Program-made: the position numbers and the translations under genes
Assembly (NCBI GenBank): GCA_002069025.1
Contig: MWBK01000060.1
Span: forward strand, 1-21,846
Direction: 5' to 3'
Length of the DNA: 21,846 nt
Source: Bacteroidetes bacterium ADurb.Bin302
GTDB lineage: Bacteria > Bacteroidota > Bacteroidia > Bacteroidales > Paludibacteraceae
Part shown: in pieces, positions 5,753-10,734 of the stretch
Layout: every line of letters starts with the position of its first letter
Numbering within the stretch: the stretch's first letter is position 1
The notes under the pieces: generated by a model
What the model was told of the DNA's origin: nothing
What the model saw: only the letters and a program-made list of their open reading frames with translations
Database searches by the model: none

Positions 5753-5944
5753 TTTAAATGCGAAATTTGCCAAAAAACAGAAGTAAAAGATAAGGGAAAA
5801 GGATTTAGGGTATTCATAAAATACAATGTCTTAATGATTATGGGAATTAAAGGCGAAAATATACCTTCTTTTGGAAACTGTACAAGACAAGTAAGAATAT
5901 GCGAAAAATGCCTAAAGAAAGACTTTAAAACAATAGAAATCTAA
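5750..5944 (+). CDS. Small zinc-ribbon-like protein
   Basis: This encodes 64 residues with CEIC near the N-terminus and CEKC near the C-terminus, about 45 residues apart, plus one Cys between. This is the usual four-Cys zinc ribbon layout. The middle is basic and hydrophobic (GFRVFIKYNVLMIMGIKGE). It shares an identical leader with the next gene, suggesting paired origin or shared translational control. The specific function is unknown. Confidence 0.6.
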   Translation: MFKCEICQKTEVKDKGKGFRVFIKYNVLMIMGIKGENIPSFGNCTRQVRICEKCLKKDFKTIEI

Positions 5945-5945
5945 C

Positions 5946-5970
5946 CTCTTTAAATTAAATAACTAATATG
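5946..5970 (+). repeat. 25-bp leader repeat including ATG, copy 2
   Basis: Exact copy of 5728-5752, ending in the ATG of the gene at 5968. Confidence 0.8.
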
Positions 5971-6147
5971 AGTGGAATTTTTGAAGAAAAAAATGGAATA
6001 TGTAATAACTGCGGAGAAGAAGGAATCACTGGAGATTGGAGATATGATAAATTGCGAGAAAAATCATACTGCGTCAGATGTGAAGAACAATATTGGCAAG
6101 ACGTTCAAGACGCAGAAGGAGATAATTGTTATGCATTAAAGCACTAA
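5968..6147 (+). CDS. Small acidic zinc-ribbon-like protein
   Basis: The 59-residue product has CNNCG and CVRCE motifs separated by about 20 residues, a classic two-CxxC zinc ribbon, followed by an acidic tail (QYWQDVQDAEGDN). It follows another zinc-ribbon gene with the same leader. It could be a protein-protein or nucleic-acid binding accessory protein; no family is identified. Confidence 0.6.
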   Translation: MSGIFEEKNGICNNCGEEGITGDWRYDKLREKSYCVRCEEQYWQDVQDAEGDNCYALKH

Positions 6148-6157
6148 TTTAAATTTT

Positions 6158-6444
6158 ATGAAAGACCGTAATTCAAACTGAAATATACAAGAAGTTTATT
6201 GAAAAATTCTATGCGGATGAGAAGTTTAATCATTAAACACCCGGCAGTATTTCCAGAACAGCTGGCCGCGGACCACATTGCAAGCTGGAGCAATCCGGGA
6301 GACGTGGTGCTAGACCCATTTATGGGAAGCGGAACAACTTGTAAAATGGCACAGGCGAACAACAGAAGTTTTATCGGAATAGAAATAAGCCCTGAATACT
6401 GCAAAATCGCTGAAAAAAGATTAAGACAAAAACCACTAATCTAA
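6158..6444 (+). pseudogene. Truncated DNA methyltransferase (N4-cytosine/N6-adenine type), C-terminal part
   Basis: From a TTG at 6199 a frame reads into HPAVFPEQLAADHIASW, VVLDPFMGSGTT (the SAM-binding motif I, FxGxG) and FIGIEISPEYCKIAEKRL. This is the typical C-terminal end of a beta-class phage DNA methylase, which is normally about 230-300 residues. The catalytic DPPY/SPPY motif and target-recognition region, which lie N-terminal in this class, are absent. Upstream, the ATG at 6158 hits TGA after seven codons, and another frame (6162-6233) reads IYKKFIEKFYADEKF before a stop, so the 5' part looks deleted and frame-shifted. An active enzyme is very unlikely. Confidence 0.7.
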
Positions 6445-6447
6445 CCT

Positions 6448-6465
6448 CTCAATTAAAGGATTGAG
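6448..6465 (+). other. 6-bp hairpin after the methylase remnant
   Basis: CTCAAT (6448-6453) pairs with ATTGAG (6460-6465) around a six-base loop. It is followed by A/T-rich sequence, not a clean T run, so terminator function is doubtful. Confidence 0.35.
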
Positions 6466-6487
6466 ATAATTATTAAAAAACAAAAAT

Positions 6488-6697
6488 ATGCCAGAACCTA
6501 TATTCGTGAATATCGCTACTGGTGAGTATGACTACTGGAGCGAGAAGCATAAAGCGAAGTTCAGGTCTCATTGTGTGTATGCTCTTGATGATAAGGGACG
6601 AGTGTGGAAATACCTCGCCCCCAAAAAGAGATATGTCCTGTTGGACGAATTGGACGCAGGATACAATAGATTTGATGACTTCGGAGACGGTCTATAA
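6488..6697 (+). CDS. Small hypothetical protein
   Basis: This encodes 69 residues, Tyr-, Trp- and Asp-rich, ending with an acidic tail (LDAGYNRFDDFGDGL). Motifs EYDYWSEKHKAKFRSH and GRVWKYLAPKKRYVLLDEL suggest a small strand-rich fold. It lies 18 bases upstream of the Gp157-family gene. A second frame over the same bases is a shadow. Function unknown. Confidence 0.6.
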   Translation: MPEPIFVNIATGEYDYWSEKHKAKFRSHCVYALDDKGRVWKYLAPKKRYVLLDELDAGYNRFDDFGDGL

Positions 6698-6715
6698 TCA
6701 ATAAAATAAATAAAT

Positions 6716-7198
6716 ATGAGTGAACTTAATCTTTACGAGCTTTCAAACGCTCTTGAGAAAATTGAGGAGATGAGTGACGATGACACATCGTTGCTAGAAT
6801 ATCTTGATAGTGTTCAGATGCAGGTGGCGGATAAAATCAATAACATCGTCCGTTTCCGCAGAACAACCGAACTGACTGTTGAGGCGATAAGAAATGAGGA
6901 GGAGAGGCTGGAAAAACTAAGGAAGTTATACGAAAACAGAAACAAGAGATTAAAAGCGTATCTCGCCTATTGTTTGAAGAAAATGGGCAAAGATAAGTTT
7001 GAATCAGAAGTAGCTAAAATAAATTTCAGGAAATCTGACACCACCGTGATTGATGACTTTAGCAAATTACCGAAAGAGTTTGTTTCGGTAAAAACTACTG
7101 TTTCAGCCAATAAAACGGCTATCAAAGAAGCAATCAAGAAGGGCATCGTGGTCGAAGGTGCTCACCTAGAGACTAATGAAAATTTAATCATAAAATAA
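6716..7198 (+). CDS. Siphovirus Gp157-family protein
   Basis: The 160-residue product fits the Gp157 family (PF05565) in length and layout. It begins LNLYELSNALEKIEE. Residues about 40-95 form a long helical segment with NIVRFRRTTELTVEAIRNEEERLEKLRK and an NKRLKAYLAYCLKKM stretch. The C-terminal half carries KINFRKS, LPKEFV and the ending EGAHLETNENLIIK. Members are common early phage genes; a role against host abortive infection has been proposed in dairy phages, but the mechanism is unclear. It marks the end of the early/accessory gene series here. Confidence 0.85.
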   Translation: MSELNLYELSNALEKIEEMSDDDTSLLEYLDSVQMQVADKINNIVRFRRTTELTVEAIRNEEERLEKLRKLYENRNKRLKAYLAYCLKKMGKDKFESEVAKINFRKSDTTVIDDFSKLPKEFVSVKTTVSANKTAIKEAIKKGIVVEGAHLETNENLIIK

Positions 7199-7199
7199 T

Positions 7200-7265
7200 A
7201 TGCGTAAGATTAGGGGAAAACAAAAAAAGAATTTCGCTCAAAAAGCATATCAGTCTACTAATTAA
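7200..7265 (+). CDS. Possible 21-residue basic peptide
   Basis: A very short frame, MRKIRGKQKKNFAQKAYQSTN, directly after the Gp157-like gene with only one base between the TAA and the ATG. It is strongly basic. It is too short to be supported by composition; the tight spacing is the only argument for translation. Confidence 0.3.
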   Translation: MRKIRGKQKKNFAQKAYQSTN

Positions 7266-7288
7266 ACTAATTATTTAATTTTTATAAA

Positions 7289-7522
7289 ATGAAAGAATCC
7301 ATAATACAAAAAATCCCAGCTAAAACGTTAGAATGGGGCAATGTCAGCGAAAAAGAGTTAACATGGAAAGAAGCAAAAGAATTGTGCAAACAACAAGGAG
7401 ACGGGTGGAGATTGCCTACACGAATTGAGTTGTTGCAAGCCTATGAAGACAATGCGTGGAGCGTCTACTTCCTCAATGGCACTGCGTACAGCTCCAGCTA
7501 CGAGCCCTACATCTTCTATTAA
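7289..7522 (+). CDS. Shortened DUF1566-like (Lcl_C) domain protein
   Basis: The 77-residue product begins like many DUF1566 proteins (LTWKEAKELCKQQGDGWRLPTRIELLQAYED) and ends with the late-domain pattern SVYFLNGTAYSSS. The central part between these motifs, typically with WSSTxxxxxxAW, is absent, as if 30-40 residues were deleted at about residue 54. Such domains resemble C-type-lectin/sulfatase-modifying folds and occur in phage and bacterial surface proteins. The product may be a non-functional deletion form or a minimal version. There is no Shine-Dalgarno. Confidence 0.55.
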   Translation: MKESIIQKIPAKTLEWGNVSEKELTWKEAKELCKQQGDGWRLPTRIELLQAYEDNAWSVYFLNGTAYSSSYEPYIFY

Positions 7523-7534
7523 AAAACTAAAATA

Positions 7535-7639
7535 ATGTGTCGCTTTCACAATTGTCAGCGGAACATACGAGATGAGCTTGTGAAGACATTCGCAATCCAG
7601 ATGGCGGAAAACCACATGGGATTCCACATGTTCGACTAA
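7535..7639 (+). CDS. Small hypothetical protein, 34 residues
   Basis: MCRFHNCQRNIRDELVKTFA and onward to HMGFHMFD, with two Cys and several His. It starts 12 bases after the DUF1566-like stop. It could be a short independent gene or a frame-shifted 3' part of that gene. Weak support. Confidence 0.35.
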   Translation: MCRFHNCQRNIRDELVKTFAIQMAENHMGFHMFD

Positions 7640-7643
7640 CACC

Positions 7644-7680
7644 AAAGGGAGGGCTACCTATCATGGCATGTCATCCCTTT
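7644..7680 (+). other. 7-bp hairpin, possible weak terminator
   Basis: AAAGGGA (7644-7650) pairs with TCCCTTT (7674-7680) around a 23-base loop containing CATGGCATG. Only two T follow directly in the downstream AAGTTATT, so it is a poor terminator, but it does close the early/accessory transcription unit. Confidence 0.4.
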
Positions 7681-7683
7681 AAG

Positions 7684-7722
7684 TTATTAACAATTTGACA
7701 TATTATTTATTTGTGCTATGCT
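7684..7722 (+). promoter_or_regulatory. Promoter with degenerate DnaA-like box (module 4)
   Basis: TTGACA (7695-7700), a 16-base spacer and TATGCT (7717-7722) form a good sigma-70 promoter. TTATTAACA at 7684-7692, two changes from the DnaA consensus, sits exactly two bases upstream of the -35, the same geometry as module 1 at 994. No + strand protein gene follows; the transcript would run into the terminator at 7786. Confidence 0.6.
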
Positions 7723-7728
7723 GCTATT

Positions 7729-7807
7729 ACTAATACCAAATATCTTGAATACAAAAGCAAATGTATTTCTAAGACATTAGTCAAGCGTGATTGAATCACG
7801 TGTTTTA
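7729..7807 (+). ncRNA. Candidate small RNA, about 80 nt
   Basis: The stretch lies between a good promoter (-10 at 7717-7722) and an intrinsic terminator (7786-7807), with no reading frame of note; the only ATG (7761) reaches a stop after two codons. It contains a hairpin AATACA/TGTATT (7748-7753 with 7762-7767) and then the terminator hairpin. The 3' end overlaps the stop codon of the convergent lysis gene by three bases, so it could also act on or insulate that message. No known sRNA family is recognised. Confidence 0.5.
7786..7807 (+). terminator. Rho-independent terminator for + strand transcription
   Basis: CGTGAT (7786-7791) and ATCACG (7795-7800) form a tight 6-bp stem with a TGA loop, followed by TGTTTTA. 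The T run is on the + strand only, so it stops rightward transcription before it enters the minus-strand gene antisense. Confidence 0.65.
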
Positions 7808-8374
7808 TCGTATTAGCGCAGCGCAAGTCCAGGCTGACCAACCTACTCTATCGTATATATCCCTTGCGTAACTGATATTTTTATGGGGGTCGAGCATATC
7901 ACTGACGAACTGTTCAACGGATATTCCAAGTTTGGCTGGACGACTCCACACCTTTCCCCCTTCGTTTCCTCCTGTTCTAATTTGAAATAATCCAATAGAA
8001 TGCCCGAGCATTTCGCCATTATGTTGAAATGTCAAATGGTTATCCCCAATCCTATCAGCAGAGAGCTGACTTTCGCAACGAGCAATTTTAACAGCCTTAT
8101 CGGGTTCTTCAGGAAACGCCTCACGAATTAACATCTCTATATCAGGGGAAGAAGCACTAGGCTTCAAATCAACCACTGGCTGATTATTTTCCCCCGACAC
8201 TCCCTCACTAGATGCCCCAGCTTCCTCACTATCGAGGCTCGCCATTGCAACGCTAGGATTAATAGAGATTTCCACTACCCTTTTACCGCAGAAAACATCA
8301 AATATTAAAACTACTATAAGGACTGCAAGAATTAACTTATACACGTACTCACGGACAACATCTATTTTACGCAT
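7805..8374 (-). CDS. Membrane-anchored lysozyme/lytic-transglycosylase-like protein (probable endolysin)
   Basis: This 189-residue protein is the only convincing minus-strand gene. Residues 13-29 form one transmembrane segment (KLILAVLIVVLIFDVFC), followed by a low-complexity Ser/Glu/Pro linker to about residue 75 and a C-terminal SLT/goose-lysozyme-like domain. Motifs are KIARCESQLSADRIG (E101 the likely catalytic acid), GHSIGLFQIRTG and GWSAWTCAAL. It would cleave peptidoglycan outside the membrane; a single N-terminal anchor recalls signal-anchor-release endolysins. The neighbouring two-helix membrane gene (8515) would suit as a holin. It has its own consensus promoter (8450-8422) and no Shine-Dalgarno; a hairpin immediately precedes the ATG. 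A prophage-borne cell-wall enzyme is an alternative. Confidence 0.75.
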   Translation of the reverse strand: MRKIDVVREYVYKLILAVLIVVLIFDVFCGKRVVEISINPSVAMASLDSEEAGASSEGVSGENNQPVVDLKPSASSPDIEMLIREAFPEEPDKAVKIARCESQLSADRIGDNHLTFQHNGEMLGHSIGLFQIRTGGNEGGKVWSRPAKLGISVEQFVSDMLDPHKNISYARDIYDRVGWSAWTCAALIR

Positions 8375-8377
8375 ATA

Positions 8378-8450
8378 TTGGCTGGGTTCACCCGAAACGC
8401 CAATTAAATGATTACAACCTTATTATACACCCTACAGCAAAAGTTGTCAA
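8378..8450 (-). promoter_or_regulatory. Consensus promoter and leader hairpin for the lysis gene
   Basis: On the minus strand TTGACA (8450-8445), exactly 17 bases, then TATAAT (8427-8422): both hexamers are perfect. The leader then contains TTGGC/GCCAA (8403-8399 with 8382-8378) enclosing GGG-TGAA-CCC, ending three bases before the ATG. A perfect DnaA box (TTATCCACA on the + strand, 8468-8476) lies 17 bases upstream of the -35, in opposite orientation to transcription. Confidence 0.75.
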
Positions 8451-8467
8451 GTATTTAAATGGGTTAG

Positions 8468-8476
8468 TTATCCACA
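8468..8476 (+). promoter_or_regulatory. DnaA box (module 3)
   Basis: Perfect TTATCCACA in the divergent region between the lysis gene and the 8515 gene. It is followed by TATA-rich sequence (TTATATTATATAGC) that might serve as a -10 for rightward transcription, but no -35 is convincing. Confidence 0.6.
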
Positions 8477-8514
8477 TTATATTATATAGCTTATATAAGC
8501 CTTAAATAACACCA

Positions 8515-8748
8515 ATGGACGGCAAACAAGAATTTGATTTTATTGACTAGAATGCAAAAGATTTAGGAATATTTTATATCATTTCAAGATTTTGGCTTCC
8601 GCTAATAGTTGCAATAATATTACTGGTCATAGGTTATTTCATTTTCAAAGACATACTAAATGATTTCATTAATCAAGACCTACCACCTCAAGCATTTGCA
8701 ATAATATTTGTTTTACTAATCATTGTCTTGGTGGGTGTAGCAAGATGA
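8515..8748 (+). pseudogene. Two-helix membrane protein (holin-like) with in-frame amber codon
   Basis: From the ATG at 8515 (leader AACACCAATG, like the gene at 2250) a 77-codon frame reads MDGKQEFDFID, TAG (8548-8550), then NAKDLG, a hydrophobic helix (FWLPLIVAIILLVIGYFIF), a polar loop DILNDFINQDLPPQ, and a second helix (AFAIIFVLLIIVLVGVA). It ends with a TGA overlapping the next ATG. Apart from the TAG, the frame looks intact. No ATG, GTG or TTG occurs between the TAG and the first helix. The amber codon could be a point change (CAG to TAG), be read through by a suppressor tRNA, or be an assembly error. Position and topology suggest a holin. Confidence 0.5.
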
Positions 8749-8918
8749 AAAAACAATACATCATCAGAAAATACGTAATGGCTGAAAGTATAGAAGAAGC
8801 CCTGAAGAAAGAAAAGAAGATAACAGCTGATGAGTGCTGGATTAATGAACAATGGCTGCAAAACAACATTGATTTTAATGAAGTAGGTTTCAAGTCAAAA
8901 GCTAAAGTACATATTTAA
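8745..8918 (+). CDS. Small hypothetical protein
   Basis: This encodes 57 residues (MKKQYIIRKYVMAESIEEAL and onward), starting by ATGA overlap with the membrane gene and ending by a one-base TAATG overlap with the small terminase gene. The pattern 'YIIRKYVMAESIEEALKKEKK ... ADECWI' is common in short phage proteins placed before terminases, but their role is unknown. The tight coupling on both sides supports expression. Confidence 0.65.
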   Translation: MKKQYIIRKYVMAESIEEALKKEKKITADECWINEQWLQNNIDFNEVGFKSKAKVHI

Positions 8919-9310
8919 TGCCAACCAATAAACAAAAAGATGCAGTAAAGATACTGTCGGAAAATATCGGAAAACCTATTGGTGAAGCCATGAGAGATGC
9001 TGGCTATTCTAAAAGTACCTCTGAAACACCTCAAAGATTAACTGAAAGTAAAGGTTTTAAACAATTAATGGATGAATATTTACCTGACGAGCTTTTAGCT
9101 GAAAAACACAAAGAGCTTTTAACTGCACCAAAGAAAGTAAGGCATTATATAAAAGGTGATTTAGAATCCGAATATGAGGAGCTTGACACTCAGGCAGTTA
9201 GTAAGGGTCTTGATATGGCATACAAGCTTAAAGGCTCTTATGCTCCAGAAAAGAAAGAAATAAAAGGAACAATTTCGCTCACTGATTTATTCTCAAAATC
9301 AAAGGAGTAA
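8918..9310 (+). CDS. terS: Terminase small subunit
   Basis: The 130-residue product has an N-terminal helix-turn-helix of the small-terminase type: residues 5-40 (KDAVKILSENIGKPIGEAMRD followed by AGYSKSTSETPQRLTES). It continues through GFKQLMDEYLPDELLAEKHKEL, the oligomerisation-type helical region. It would recognise packaging-site DNA and load the large subunit. The gene overlaps the large terminase gene by one base (TAATG) and is preceded by a similarly coupled small gene. Size, HTH and position together make the call strong. Confidence 0.85.
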   Translation: MPTNKQKDAVKILSENIGKPIGEAMRDAGYSKSTSETPQRLTESKGFKQLMDEYLPDELLAEKHKELLTAPKKVRHYIKGDLESEYEELDTQAVSKGLDMAYKLKGSYAPEKKEIKGTISLTDLFSKSKE

Positions 9311-10734
9311 TGAATCAACAAGACGTAGAAATCTATAAGAAAATGCAGAAGTCCCCATTGTTCTTTATAGAAATGATGTGGGGCATGGTTCCCGAAAGAG
9401 ATAATTCAAAATACATCAAGGGAAAGCATCTAACTTGGCAACAGCATGATATTTTATTAGCAGTAGAGGAAGCTTTAAAAGGAGGAAAGAAAAGAATCTC
9501 CGTCCGTTCTGGACACGGCATAGGCAAATCAGCAACCCTTGCCATGCTCATTCTCTGGTATCTGTTCTGTTATAAAGATGCTCAAGTACCTTGCACGGCT
9601 CCAACATCCGACCAGATACACGACATCCTCTGGAAGGAAGTAGCCAAGTGGCTAAACTTAATGCCAAAGCCTGTTAGAGAGAAATATGAATGGACTAATG
9701 GCTACATCAGAATCACAGAATCACCCGAAACTTGGTTTGCAAGAGCTAAGACAGCTAGAAAAGAAAATCCTGAAGCTTTAGCTGGTGTGCATGGCGACTT
9801 CGTTATGTATATCGTGGACGAAGCCTCTGGAGTACCTGAAGAAATATTCAACACTGCTGAAGGAGCTTTAACGGGAGATAATGTCCTTGTAATCCTTATA
9901 TCCAACCCTACCCGCTTAATCGGATATTTCTATGATTCGCACCACAAGGACAAAGAAAGCTGGCAGACGCTCGGATTCAGTTCAATAGATTCGCCCCTAG
10001 TAGACAAAGAATACGTTTCAAGAATCATCTCAAAGCATGGTGAAGACAGTGATGAATACAAAATCCGTGTTCTGGGAGAATTCCCACGTGAAGATACAAT
10101 GGACGATAAGGGGTATATCGCCCTATTTTCTGAAAACGACATTAAGATTTCAGATACGGAAGAATTTATAGGAGAGAGAAGACTTGGAATAGACCCATCA
10201 GGAGAAGGAGATGATAAGACTGTCTGGGTTATCAGAGATAATTTTAAAGCAAAGATTGTTGCAGTAGAGAAGGTATCAAACGCCTCAAGTATAGCCCAAA
10301 AGACAATGACCTTAATGCAACATTATCAGGTCAAAGGAGAGCATACATATATAGATAATTTTGGCGCAGGCGCTAATGTAGCTCAAGAACTGGCACTTGC
10401 GGGAATCAGAGTAAAAGCAATCAACGTGGGAGATAAGCCCAGTGATGAAGAAATGTTCCTCAATAGGCGCGCAGAAGCCTCATGGAGAGTAAAGCAATGG
10501 TTCAGAAAAGGAGGGGAGCTGGTAGACCACAAAGGATGGGATGAAATCCTTACAATCCGCTACAGAAAAGAACTAAGCGGTAAAATGAAGATAATGGGAA
10601 AGCTTGAAATGAAGAAAGAAGGAATCAAAAGTCCAGACCACTATGACGCTCTTATGATGACATTTTTAGACCCAGAAATAAAAAGGAGTGTTAAAAAGAG
10701 AATATACAGGCCTAAATCATTAATTGGAATATAA
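9310..10734 (+). CDS. terL: Terminase large subunit
   Basis: The 474-residue packaging motor has both domains. In the ATPase, SGHGIGKS (67-74) is the Walker A, VMYIVDEA (165-172, D170/E171) the Walker B with catalytic Glu, and ISNPTR (197-202) the coupling motif. The RNase H-like nuclease has RRLGIDPSGEG (D295), YIDNFGAG (D349) and SPDHYDAL (D443/D446) as metal-binding acids. A full-length, intact enzyme is indicated. GGAG lies just two bases before the TAATG junction, a very close Shine-Dalgarno, so coupling to terS is likely. It converts ATP hydrolysis into DNA translocation at the portal and cuts the concatemer. Confidence 0.95.
   Translation: MNQQDVEIYKKMQKSPLFFIEMMWGMVPERDNSKYIKGKHLTWQQHDILLAVEEALKGGKKRISVRSGHGIGKSATLAMLILWYLFCYKDAQVPCTAPTSDQIHDILWKEVAKWLNLMPKPVREKYEWTNGYIRITESPETWFARAKTARKENPEALAGVHGDFVMYIVDEASGVPEEIFNTAEGALTGDNVLVILISNPTRLIGYFYDSHHKDKESWQTLGFSSIDSPLVDKEYVSRIISKHGEDSDEYKIRVLGEFPREDTMDDKGYIALFSENDIKISDTEEFIGERRLGIDPSGEGDDKTVWVIRDNFKAKIVAVEKVSNASSIAQKTMTLMQHYQVKGEHTYIDNFGAGANVAQELALAGIRVKAINVGDKPSDEEMFLNRRAEASWRVKQWFRKGGELVDHKGWDEILTIRYRKELSGKMKIMGKLEMKKEGIKSPDHYDALMMTFLDPEIKRSVKKRIYRPKSLIGI

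Noticed and set aside
6158..6236. Reading TGA as Trp gives a continuous short frame (MKDRNSNWNIQEVYWKILCGWEV)
   Set aside because: TGA terminates other genes in clear ATGA overlaps (2427, 4503, 8746) and every large gene is intact without recoding; the segment is better explained by a frame-shifted methylase.
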